The notes under the pieces were generated by a model. It was given only the letters and a program-made list of their open reading frames with translations. It was not told the DNA's origin and did not search any database. Position numbers and translations under genes: made by a program. This document shows positions 43,495-53,784 of a stretch of DNA of 64,000 nucleotides, piece by piece. This stretch comes from Daucus carota subsp. sativus (lineage: Eukaryota; Streptophyta; Magnoliopsida; Apiales; Apiaceae), in NCBI RefSeq assembly GCF_001625215.2, contig NC_030384.2, positions 45,852,390-45,916,389 on the forward strand, given 5' to 3'. Every line of letters starts with the position of its first letter. The stretch's first letter is position 1.

Positions 43495-43889
43495 GAGCAT
43501 CTCCAACGGCGTTGGCTATAATCGTTGGCTAAATTGGACCTGTAAGACATTATGTAAAAATTTTTGAATCTGTAAGACATTTTGCTACAATGGTACTGGC
43601 TATATTGGTTGGCTATAATTTAAAAATATTATGTTATTAATATTTTAAATCGTTAAAATAGAATATATCAGTTCAATATGGTAATAAATGATGTACAATC
43701 TTCCTACAGATTTTCTTACAGATCTGTAGAGGTTCGACAAATTTAGCCATTTATAGGAGGTTGGCTAAATTTATAGACAACAGCTCATCATGGTTGGAGT
43801 TGAGTTTTTGAAACGGTTGGCTAAATCTTTTTATTTTAAGTATGCCAACTCATCTTTTAGCTAAGAGTTTTAGATGGTTGGAGATGCTC
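43495..43889. mobile_element. PIF/Harbinger-like MITE
   Basis: A 395-bp element with termini GAGCATCTCCAAC and GTTGGAGATGCTC, a perfect 13-bp inverted match, flanked by TAA (43492-43494 and 43890-43892). The internal sequence repeats GTTGGCTAAAT motifs in both orientations. No coding capacity. Confidence 0.85.
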
Positions 43890-44070
43890 TAACGAACATT
43901 TAATTGTTTAATCTCTAACAAACACTTAATTGTTCTATTAGCATAAAATCTAAGTAGCTTACCGTCGAATTCTAACTAAGTAATACAACAAATTATTCTT
44001 ATTTTAAATGATGAATTCATACTATAATATAATATAAAAAACTCATATTATATATATATATAGAGAGAGA

Positions 44071-44756
44071 GTCATACTCCAATAGAAACTTCTTTATTCA
44101 AGAAACTAAAAACTAACCTGAAATATCACTAAATCTTAAAACAAATACCACTAAATTCTTAAACAACTCCATCTCCACCTCAATATTCATCAACCCCACC
44201 TCCATCTTCAACAACCCCACCTCCACATTCGCCACTACCACCACCTCCATCGTCACCTCCTCCATAACCACCACCACCTCTATGTCGCCCGCCACCTCCA
44301 CCTCCACCTCCATTATTTCTCTAACAACACAATCTCCACTCCATCTTCGCCAACCCAATCTTGGTGGCTGCTTTAACATCCTTCAGCCCCGTTCATACTT
44401 CTTTCTCCACCTCGGCTCAACTTCAATACGCGGCGGAGCCACCACTATTCCGGCAACGCTCCAAACCCCTACTTCAAGCCGCCCACACCTTCGCTACAAT
44501 CATCCTTCCTCCATCTCCACCTTCATCTCCACCATCTCCACCACCATCTGAATCGAAAACGTGAACAGATCTGGAGATTTGAGCAGTTTTTGGAACATAT
44601 ATGGAAATTTTGGGCGGTTTCTGCAAGTTTTCACTAAATCTTGCAACACAGATCATTAAATCCTAAAGAGAATATCACTAAATTGTACTGAGAATATCAC
44701 TAACTTGTATTGGTTTCTAGTTTTTATTTTAAGAGTGGTTTTTATTTGATCATGAG
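44071..44756. mobile_element. Possible non-autonomous MULE with CCACCT-rich interior
   Basis: The left flank (GTCATACTCCAATAGAAAC...AAGAAACTAAAAACT) and the reverse complement of the right flank (CTCATGATCAAATAAAAACC...AAAATAAAAACTAGAAACC) are similar over ~50 bp, an imperfect terminal inverted repeat of Mutator-like kind. Between them is a (CCACCTC)-rich tract (about 44160-44310) and a more GC-rich stretch to 44560. Several ORFs in both strands come from this low-complexity composition and are not called as genes. No target duplication could be fixed. Confidence 0.35.
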
Positions 44757-45412
44757 CCTATATATACATACATATTAAAAAATTTATGTTGAGACTAAAT
44801 GTTATGCAACTGAATCACCGACTTTGATGATATCTCTTTTATTAATTTTACAAGATTATAAACAAAAGCATGAACAGCCGTTTTGTTATTACAAAATGAG
44901 ATTCTCGTAAAAAATTGGCTCCGTGAGAATTTATAGTTACCCATAAAAAATTAATTATCATAAATAATTCAATAAAATCTAGAAATGTAAGGGTTTTATG
45001 TTATTTTATAATTTGTTCCTTTCTTCCAACTAATGTTAAGTGTTTTGTTGTATACATGTCCCATCTAAGAACCGTTATGTTTACACGTTAATGAAGAATA
45101 TGTTACTTACTCTTGGCTGCTCGTCACTGCCAAATTAGAGCTACAGACAGAAACAATTTCAGGCCACATCAACTTGTAAAAAAAAATGAACAACTTAATG
45201 ATCAGACAGTTCGACAATACATAAAACTGAAACAAGGGCCTTGCGATTAGTCAGTTCTGTCTACTTATCATACATATTAATATAGAGATGCATACTACTG
45301 AGAAATCTAAACTGACAATATATAATGATTTGGTAAATATCCTCTGCTATAAATAGATGTAAACAATCTGCTAACCCTCAACAGGCACAAGATTTCAAAT
45401 TTCATAAATAAA
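44757..45412. other. Upstream flank of the small secreted-peptide gene
   Basis: AT-rich intergenic DNA without a gene. A TATA box (TATAAATA, from 45348) lies 65 bp before the ATG at 45413. Confidence 0.5.
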
Positions 45413-45637
45413 ATGGCTAAGCAAATAGGACTAACAATTATGGTGTTGGCCCTTCTAATGACAACGGTAGAGGTAAAAGGACAAGATAGATTTGGATCGA
45501 TCACGACTACGTGTTGCAGAAAAGGAGGAGCCATTTACCCCTCTGCAGACCCTCTTACTCCGGCTCCATCTCCTCTAATTGTTCCTGCTCATGTAGCTGA
45601 TTTGCCATACGTGCTTACCCACAGGGGCGGAGGATAA
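45413..45637 (+). CDS. Small secreted peptide precursor
   Basis: 74 aa. A clear signal peptide occupies residues 1-23 (MAKQIGLTIMVLALLMTTVEV then KGQ). The mature part is short: QDRFGSITTTCCRKGGAIYP, then a Pro/Ser-rich stretch SADPLTPAPSPLIVPAH and a C-terminal PYVLTHRGGG. The vicinal CC and the Pro-rich, His/Arg/Gly-ended tail resemble plant signalling-peptide precursors in layout, but I cannot place it in a named family. The TATA box, short leader and single exon support a real gene. It could alternatively be a truncated secreted proline-rich protein. Confidence 0.55.
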   Translation: MAKQIGLTIMVLALLMTTVEVKGQDRFGSITTTCCRKGGAIYPSADPLTPAPSPLIVPAHVADLPYVLTHRGGG

Positions 45638-46289
45638 CCTCTCCTTATAATTGTTATACATGTTCATCGTGTGTTTTTATCACTGAAGGAGACACTTCTA
45701 TATTACTTGGTCCTAAACTTGCTAAAATTCCTAGTCGAGCTGCTAACTCTTCTTGGAACTATATCACCTAAAATTTTGTTTGACAAAATTATTGCTCATC
45801 CGTCTGAATTAAGTAAAATATATTACTTGATATTGATTCAGTCAGCTAGAGTATATACCACTGATACTTCTAAATTACCTTCTCCTGTAAGTTAATTATC
45901 TTTATTAAGTACTGATCTCTTTAGAAACTAGTACAAGTAGCATTCTCAACCAACTGTCGGAACACATTACATCAAGAACAAATTGTACCAAGAAAAATTG
46001 CCTACAACAGCAAACTTTAATATTGTTCATTCTGACTTTAACAATATAATTGAATCGCACCCATGAGTAAGTGACACAGCAACTTGGTTGGAAAAACAAA
46101 ATATGACAACTTCTTTTGGATCCCGAAATGAACAGACACCAGAACAGAATGATATGAACTTCTAAATAAAGTCAATTGGATCAAAAGCTCAAAATTGTTT
46201 GATGGAACACAACTTAAAGAACAAAAAGATGTGAAGCATAACAGTATAGAGTCTATGAATACTGCTCTTATATTAAGAAACCTAATTTC
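45638..46289. other. Intergenic DNA
   Basis: Between convergent genes. The ORF at 45671-45895 follows directly and has no recognisable feature. 46100-46289 is probably the RPL10A 3' untranslated region on the minus strand. Confidence 0.4.
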
Positions 46290-48475
46290 TTAAAAAATCC
46301 GCACTGGCTTCCCCATGGTACTCTTCAGGTACAAGCACCTCACCTGTTGAAAAAACGACACATGATTACCAAGACCCTAATTAAATATTATAACTATTAA
46401 AACTCTAAATTTCAGTGTTGCAAAGTAAAATGACAAGGACATGCAAACATTGGACAATTCCGACACATTATCCGAAAACTCAAAGTCGGCTTTGGTTCCA
46501 TTTCAGCGAATTTATATATTGACAGAAGTCTAACAGTTTAAAATGACAACTCAATTTATGTCCTTTAAAATTAAGTCCATGTGTTCCCAAAATCATAGGA
46601 GGCTTATTACGATACATTGTTTGTTAAAGTGTTTTTATGAGTTCAGACGTGAATATTATTTACATGCAATAGAACTTGAGATGAAACATGCTTTTTTTAG
46701 GTAGGTAACTGGTTGCCAGTAAAGATAAAAATGTCAAAATGCTTACGTTTTGCCAGTTCTTCTTCAGCAAAGAAACCAGAAAGTTAACGCTCATTTGAAC
46801 ATTTTGGAACAACTGCTTATCCTCCATACTGCAGTTGCCAACAGCAACTCCCATACAGAGAACCTTCTTAAGTTGAAACTTTACTGTTGCTTTTGTCTCG
46901 TTAACTTTCGACTCCAAAGATTCCTGATGGGACACTAGTGTGGGAAACTTTCCTGCAACCAATATAATAATACAACAGTATTGTCATGAACTAGTTCCAT
47001 AATGCTGTAAACTGATCAAGCAGAAAAGCATAATGATATCTATGCTTCCGTCGCAGACACAAAAATAGAAAGAAGTAATGAAACTTTTTAAAATGTTATA
47101 CTTGCCTGCCTTGTTGAGACCAGGGCCCAAAAGACGTGGAATTTGTTTGATAACAGCTTCAGAAGCCAAGAAAGCATGGTACTTCTTGGCAAGCTTCTTC
47201 ACCAGTTTCTTGTTCTTGTTTAATTTCTTCAAGCTTTCCACATCCATAGACTCCAAACCAATTTTCTCAGCCTGTAGTAGATTAATAAATCAATCTTGTC
47301 CAATTGTTTTACAGGTGACGATACACAATATACAAGTGTGAGTTTACAAGTGACGTTGCACAAGATACAAGTTTGATTATTCACAAGTAAAAGATCTTGT
47401 AAATATACAAGTAATACCAATACCAATATCTATTCAAATGATATCCTCCAAAGAGAACCCCATATCATATGTAATCTAATACAGGTTGAAATAACAAGAA
47501 GTTTAATTCGATGAAAGACTAAGACAGACAGAAAAGCAAGCAGTGCATGTTGTAAAGTTCACAGTGTGTACTGAAAGAATGAAAAACAATACAACTAAAT
47601 TAGAGATGTATTAGCAATACATCAAGACTGCAGCCAGTGAAAATTTAAATACAAATTCAAGCACAATTAAAACAGACACATACCTCTCCCACGTGCTGAG
47701 CATCACCAAGCATGCAAACCTTCATCTTAGGCCTGGGGATGTGTGGTAATTTAACTGAGCCACTGAAACGCTTGTCTTTCTGGGGATCATAGTTCTTAAG
47801 TCCGATCTGAAGTTCAATAGTTTCAGTAAACTTGCGACCCTTTTCTTTTGCATCATTAGTAATCTGCGTGATGGCTTCTCTAACTGCATCACTTTGTAGC
47901 TTACTGCAGCAAAAGGATATACACAACTCAAAAACCTCTAATTAAAACAATCTCTATGCACGATAAACAGTACACGGCCGTTAATCATGGGAGTTGAACT
48001 TGACCCCTCTCGACAACTTAACGGAAATGGGAACGAGATTCTAATACATTTTTCTAGTGCAAACTCATTCACAATCACGTTAACCGAATTCAAATCCCAT
48101 AATCCAAACGGCACCTGCATATAGCCCGGATAGATATACCGGCTTATAAAACAATATCCTCAACATTATTCATGATTGATATGCACAACTCTCACAACTG
48201 TTTCATTCATATCCATTCATCAATTTATAGAAACATAATTAAAAGGTATTTAATCAGCGATTACAGTCAGAAATTTCATAAAATGCAAATCTATTACACT
48301 ATTCAACATCATGCATCAGTTTTAAAAACCCTGATTAATTAATCAGCACATGAACAAACTCCATCAATCTTATCATACAGTGTTTAATGTAACATATTGT
48401 GAATTTATCATAAAAGATATTAAATAATCAGAAACAATACATTGAAAACAGAATTGAAAACGATGAGTACCTCAT
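46290..48475 (-). CDS. RPL10A: Large-subunit ribosomal protein L10a (uL1)
   Basis: Five exons on the minus strand: 48475-48471, 47903-47684, 47271-47106, 46952-46747 and 46343-46290. They total 651 nt and encode 216 aa, the usual length. The first coding exon holds only ATGAG. Protein: [108 protein letters not shown] and [11 protein letters not shown]. It is the L1-stalk protein of the cytosolic 60S subunit that contacts E-site tRNA. Intron 3 starts GCAAGT (exon ends GGCAG at 47106). Only this GC-AG junction joins NKAG to KFPT in frame. A single-dinucleotide first coding block with a long first intron is common in plant ribosomal-protein genes. Confidence 0.95.
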
Positions 48476-49970
48476 GGCTAATTACGAGTTCTTTGCGCAA
48501 CTGGTATGAGTGAGGCGGTTCAAGAGACAGAAAGGATAAATCGCGGCCGAGTATATAATAAACCCTAATAAGAGAGTGAGCCTAGGGTTTGTTGGGCTAC
48601 TCGGTCCATTTACTTTTTTTAGTTATGGGCTTTCGGATTACTGGTAGGCATATGGGCCTTTCACCGAGCGCTTCTGTATTTTCTTTGTTTTTCGCTTTTT
48701 TCTTTAAAAACATTGTTTTATGAAGTTTTCGCATTAAAAATGAAATAAAAAATGTTTTTCTTATCATGTTAGCAATTTTATGCGAAAATATTCCAAAATT
48801 ATTAAAAAAATATATACTTACTTTGACCTCTCTCTGAATTTTCATTTTCTGAAATGATTTCACGAAAAAAAAATTCATTCATATTGTCTATGACATTATT
48901 TTCCTGTCTTCACCTATAAAAACTCGGTGGCAAACACGAAAAAGTATAAAAATAAACATTTTTTCTCTTTTTTCTCCTTATAACAAAATTTGTTGGTAAA
49001 TATTTTTGAACTAAGCCTATTCCAGTTTAACTTAAAATAGTTTAGGAATCTTCTATATAGCAGTATCAATATTACAAATTATTTTATGTTTTTCGCTGAA
49101 TTTTGCCATATATTCAAAATCAAGTTTTTTTTCCGAAAGATTCAAATATGCAATATATACAAATTACAAGTCAGGCCGAAACTCGAAATTTGATAACTCC
49201 CTCCGTCCCAAATTAGTTGAGATTTTGTACACACGACTACTTACTTTTCGTTAACTGCATAATTGTATGATTTATTTTTAAAATTTTATTTTTATAAATA
49301 AAAATTTATATAATGAAACTTTTAGGGAAAAAATTCCAAATTAAATTACTGAAATTAAATTATATACCTGAAATCAACTAGTTCATTTAATTTAATCTGG
49401 GTAGCTATTTTACATTTTAGTTTTTTCGTACATTTCTAATGCCCATCAGCTGGTCAGTTTACTTTCCAGTGTGGGATATATATATTCGGCGGGGCTACAG
49501 CCTCCTTTAGCAGCCACTCCGGCTTCCAAAATACACAACATGCTCTTAACTTTTAACTCAAATTGCTGCCAGCTGTATGATACTGCCTTAGGAATACTTT
49601 ATAGAATTTACACAGAGCACATAATATTATGAAAAAATAAGAACTCAATAACACTGTAAAATAGTTTAGGAATCTTCTATATAGCACGTTCATTTGCCAT
49701 TTTAAGTTTGATCTCTTCATCTGTTCAATTAGTACTTAATTAGTTAATTTTGTTAATTACCAAATAAATGATGCGACAAACTAAAATACTCGTAACTCGC
49801 TTGACTCCAGACATGCTAAGCGATCTGCAAATCGTCCTGATGAATGAAAAATAATATCCACATAATGTATAGACCACAAATTTACACAGGATTTAGCTCA
49901 TTTATGAAACATCCGAAATAATCTGAACAATACTAATAAAACCACCTGTGTTTGTTTGTATTCCTATGAG
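48476..49970. other. Intergenic DNA with a Stowaway end and a 29-bp direct repeat
   Basis: 48476-48600 is the RPL10A promoter side, with AAACCCTAATAAGAGAG and CCTAGGGTTTGTTGGGC: telo-box (AAACCCTA) and site II (TGGGCC/T) type elements common in ribosomal-protein promoters. 49199-49212 (CTCCCTCCGTCCC) is a Stowaway-type terminus without a found partner. An exact 29-bp direct repeat occurs at 49034-49062 and 49658-49686. No gene was seen. Confidence 0.5.
48550..48600 (-). promoter_or_regulatory. RPL10A promoter elements (telo-box, site II-like)
   Basis: AAACCCTAATAAG at 48561 and CTAGGGTTTGTTGGGCTAC at 48581 flank a short stretch ~75-125 bp upstream of the ATG. Telo-boxes (AAACCCTA) with TGGGCY sites are known hallmarks of plant translation-machinery genes. 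Confidence 0.6.
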
Positions 49971-50348
49971 CTAGCTAGATGTTTGTCCTTGGATCAGAGC
50001 TTGACGAGCAGAGAGTATGTTATTGTTGACTAGCGACGCATCAAATGGGTTGCAGTCTATCCAGTCCTTGAGCAAATCTTCCTGACCCCAGATATCCGGG
50101 ATCCAGACTCGTCCAGCCATTTCGATCCGATGTTCCTTGAGCCTCTTTCTCCCACAATCCTCCACCGCAGCCTCTGTCTTGCTAGTCAATGCTGCTGCAG
50201 CCTCTGGTGAGGTACTTCTAGATATTGTGGCCTCGTGATCACGGCTCTCATTTGTGCACTGCAGTGGCCTTTTCGATGTGGCTCGGTCTGCGGGCCACCG
50301 GTTGGTTTTGGTGGAATCTGATTGTTTATACTGCAAATTATTGTTCAT
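49971..50348 (-). CDS. BIC: BIC-type blue-light inhibitor of cryptochromes
   Basis: Intronless, 125 aa. The C-terminal half carries the conserved cryptochrome-interacting block: [20 protein letters not shown], then [20 protein letters not shown] and LSARQAL. The N-terminal ~65 residues are polar, Ser/Thr-rich and variable, as in this family. BIC1/BIC2 bind the photolyase-homology domain of cryptochromes and block blue-light-driven oligomerisation in the nucleus; BIC genes are themselves light-induced. Family placement rests on my memory of the conserved block. Whether it is closer to BIC1 or BIC2 cannot be settled here. Confidence 0.8.
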   Translation of the reverse strand: MNNNLQYKQSDSTKTNRWPADRATSKRPLQCTNESRDHEATISRSTSPEAAAALTSKTEAAVEDCGRKRLKEHRIEMAGRVWIPDIWGQEDLLKDWIDCNPFDASLVNNNILSARQALIQGQTSS

Positions 50349-51518
50349 GTTTAGTTGTGAGGATGAGAAAAGCTATTGAATGGGAATGCAGGAGGGCTTG
50401 TTATTGCAATCGAGCTAGTGTTAAATCTATGGCTTTTGTATGGCAGTGACAAGAGTGCGTGTCCTATTTGAGACCAGGTGGGATCAACTATTGTGTGGTA
50501 CTTGGTTAATGTGATCCCATGCAAGTTGATAATAATAACAAGTGAGATTATGAGGCTGGTGTTGTTTTCACAAAATAAAAATAAAAAAAATTATGTGATT
50601 TTGTAGAGATTGGCCAATCAGAGAACAAGATTTTCCTAATATATCCTTAAAATCTAATATAAATATTTTCAATTTCTAACTACAAGTCTTTTTTAGTATA
50701 TTGTTAAGTTATCCCCAAACGTAGTGATGGTGTTAGGAGTTTGTATCGATCATATTATATTTTAACATTCTCTCTCACTCGAAAACTCATTTATATATCG
50801 AGAGTAAAATACGAGCAAGAAGGGTTTAACATGATCATATATTCTAATATTTTCTTTCACTCGAAAGAAATTTGCTTTTGTGTCTTTCATAAATTATGAG
50901 AATATTGGAGATCGAAGGCAGTCGAACATGAGTCTTCCGTGAGTCCAAATTTTGATACCATGTTAAAGAAATCTCAACGTGGCTAACATACCATATACGG
51001 TATTCTCTCATTCGAAGATTGGCATTATACAATATATATAACATTTTACTTATTTGTAATAAAATCCAAAACTTTGTTTCCGATTTAATTGATATATTAG
51101 ATTATAAATGATGATGGGAATACTGAGATAAGGACTTGGGTGATGGAAGAAGGGTCCTGGCGAGAGATATTTTGAGATGGCATTTGTTCACATGTCCACT
51201 CATATGGGCGCCATGGCTGCCACTAGACGAAAGCATATCGAAATTTCAGCCACATTTTTTCCATCTTGGAGTCGAGTTGGGTTGAAAAATATGCTGTATG
51301 ATCAGGCTGGCCTACGAAACATAAGCCGCTGGAGGATTTGATTTGTTTATAACTACTTGATGTTTGATCTGTTGTGATTTTTTCCTCCCACCCATTCCCG
51401 ATATAATTTTACAGAGTCAAAACTCATGGGTTGCAGAGACAAACTGATAGGTCCCCAAGAAACTGCAAGCACAAGTTGAGTTGGGTTTAGTTGATTTTAG
51501 TACTATAAACTGACTAAC
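50349..51518. other. Intergenic DNA with a probable copia-type fragment
   Basis: 50349-50560 is the BIC upstream side. 50700-51060 has LTR-retrotransposon-like words (see separate entry). No gene was seen. Confidence 0.4.
50720..51060 (-). mobile_element. Possible Ty1/copia fragment (LTR end plus primer-binding site)
   Basis: Read on the minus strand, TTTCTTTAACA is followed directly by TGGTATCAAAAT at about 50951-50973, the junction of an LTR end with a tRNA-Met primer-binding site. Downstream on that strand a related region runs to TCCTAACACC near 50730. No coding domains remain and the limits are approximate; it is a broken relic. Confidence 0.35.
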
Positions 51519-51685
51519 AATTTGTAGCCAAATTGGATCATCATTTGCAAGATGAGTTGGGATTAGGAATTGTCGGAACTCGTCAGGCTGGTCATCAGCA
51601 TTTTCACGAAGACTAGAGCCTAGAGGTACACTTTGCACGAGACCAGCAGCAGTTTGTGAGGGAGGTGGGATGGTGAATTCCAGTC
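51519..51685 (-). pseudogene. Orphan exon-like fragment of unknown gene
   Basis: On the minus strand a clean acceptor (CACTAATTCACAG) opens a 167-bp stretch of good coding quality: GLEFTIPPPSQTAAGLVQ, SVPLGSSLRENADDQPDEF, RQFLIPTHLANDDPIWLQI, followed by a GTTAGT donor-like site. No neighbouring exon was found. It may be a fragment of a gene copied here, or one exon of a gene whose others I missed. I do not recognise the protein. Confidence 0.4.
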
Positions 51686-53784
51686 CTGTGAATTAGTGCA
51701 CATAGAGTATCAGGCATCTCAGATTCGAAAGAATAAGAACTGCAGTAGTCTTTCATATATGTTATGTAATTTTATAATAATGGTCTCAAATGCACCACTC
51801 AGCCAGCATCTAACAAGTAACAACTACTCCTCATTCAACTACCAAGACCAGCTGACATTCATTATTTTAGATTGGAAGGCTCAAGCTTTTTCTTCTTTTT
51901 TTTTTTTTTTTTTTTGGTATATTAGTATCTAGATCACATTACATGTGTGTGATACACGTTTGTCGAAACATATTGAATTATTATATTCATTGAAGACAAA
52001 TAAATATTTACTTTTAAATGAAGCAAGAGAAGGAAAAAAGAAATTATAATAAAGAATAATTATATTCTATCTTTGAATTACTTCTTTTGTATATTATGTA
52101 CTTACTAAGTTGTTTTTTCACTTGCTCTAGACTTTAGAAAATTTCAAACTATTCTATTTTTAATTCGACAAGTTTTTAATTAAAAATTTAACTTTAAATT
52201 TGATACAATATTAACCCTTTAAATTAATCCTATATATATATATATATATATATGTATATCAAATACAAACTAATTTTTGATTATATATGCAAAAATCAAG
52301 TCCATAATCACTTTATACAACTGCGGCAAGTCGGCAATCATTCATTTATACTTCATTACTGTTTTTTATACAGGAAAATCGGTAATTTTTATTGTTCATT
52401 ATTATGAAAATTGATTATGTTAATTATTAGTGGTTGGCTGATACAATTGTAGTTGTCGGGTCCAATATGATATTAACTGATAAGAGTAGATATATAATTA
52501 TGATAAGAGTTGTTAATTACAATATTAATCACTCATTTATACTTCATTACTTACTCTTTTATACCGTAAAATCGATAATTTGTTTTCCACAATTACGAAA
52601 ATCTATTTATCTTAATTATTAGTGGTTGATTGATGACATTACAGTTGTAGGAGGTCTATTATGGTATTAAGTGATGAAAAAAATATATAATTACGGTAAA
52701 TAATCGTCAGTTGTGATAAGTTGTGGTGATTAGCCGTAAAAGCGTAGCAAACGATGGTCGCAAATCACAAGAATGACAGTAAAATGTTCATTATTAAAAA
52801 TGAACATGATAATCATTGTATACATGGTAAGTTTATCAATTCAAAATCGGTTATCACATACTAGAAAAATAAACGAGATAATTATAAATATTGAATATAA
52901 GATCATGAGATGTGTGTAATATTTTTTAATTTCTTTTTAATAGTTATTAATTGATATTTTTAAGTGTTAATGATGCATTATAATCCTACATAATAAATAT
53001 TATAGTATATATGAAAATTAAAATATAAATAAATATAAATTTTCATATTTTGATTTCTGATTTAGATTCTAAATTTCGGATTTATCGATGAAAAATTAAC
53101 CCGAAAAATTAACAGGGCCGTAGAACAAATGATGAGGGAAAAAACACTAAACACACTTCTAAAAACATGAGTTAAAGATAACAAAACCAATAAAAATATT
53201 TGCGAAACAAATGGCTATAGATATAAAGATTTCGTAAACGGCGTCACGGCAACAAGAAACATGACATAGACTCGCTTTGTCACACGTGCCAAGGGTTTGC
53301 AGAACAAGTGTAGCAGCGAACACAGACTCGTCGCTCTTCCGATTCAGTCTTATTCGATTCGTCCCCGATTCGATTTATTCATCCCCTTTTCTGGTATTCT
53401 AGATTTGGATCGCGATTTCTATTTATACCTCTCGACTTGTTAATCTATATATGTTCTAATTCAACTTCTCTGATTTAATAATAGGGCGCAGAGATTCTAT
53501 GTTTAAATACTTGTTTGATTCTGCATATTGGTTGATTGTTTTATCAGTTCCTGTATAATCTGTAATTACAAGTCTGTGCACTAATGCCTTTGTTTAACCT
53601 AATTTTGACTGAATACAATTAATTATTTAATTGTCAATAAAATTTAAATCACTGAATTAGGTTTTGATTATGCTTGTGATTGTGTTTCCGTGGTAATGAT
53701 TTCGAGTAATTTGTGCGATTAGGTTTTATTTTGTGAGTGTGTAGGAGGTGTTTGAGTATTTGTATGTTGGTGATTTGACTAGGG
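51686..53784. other. Intergenic DNA with poly-T, AT repeats and a local duplication
   Basis: A T-run of about 24 lies at 51892-51915 and an (AT)n run at 52230-52252. A diverged tandem duplication occupies ~52337-52710. From 53280 the sequence becomes less AT-rich and probably contains the 5' leader (possibly spliced) of the F-box gene. Confidence 0.45.
52337..52712 (+). repeat. Diverged tandem duplication, ~187-bp unit
   Basis: Copy 1 starts near 52337 (CAATCATTCATTTATACTTCATTAC) and copy 2 near 52524 (TTAATCACTCATTTATACTTC). Both run through AAATC(G)GATAATTT, TTAATTATTAGTGGTTG, GGTC(C/T)A(A/T)TATG and TATATAATTA words. Divergence is considerable. Confidence 0.6.

Noticed and set aside
44113-44656. 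ORFs on both strands in the CCACCT region
   Set aside because: Low-complexity composition keeps several frames open; Glu/Val repeats on one strand mirror Ser/Thr/Pro on the other.
45671-45895. 74-aa Leu-rich ORF after the secreted-peptide gene
   Set aside because: No start context and AT-rich; the apparent hydrophobicity follows from composition.
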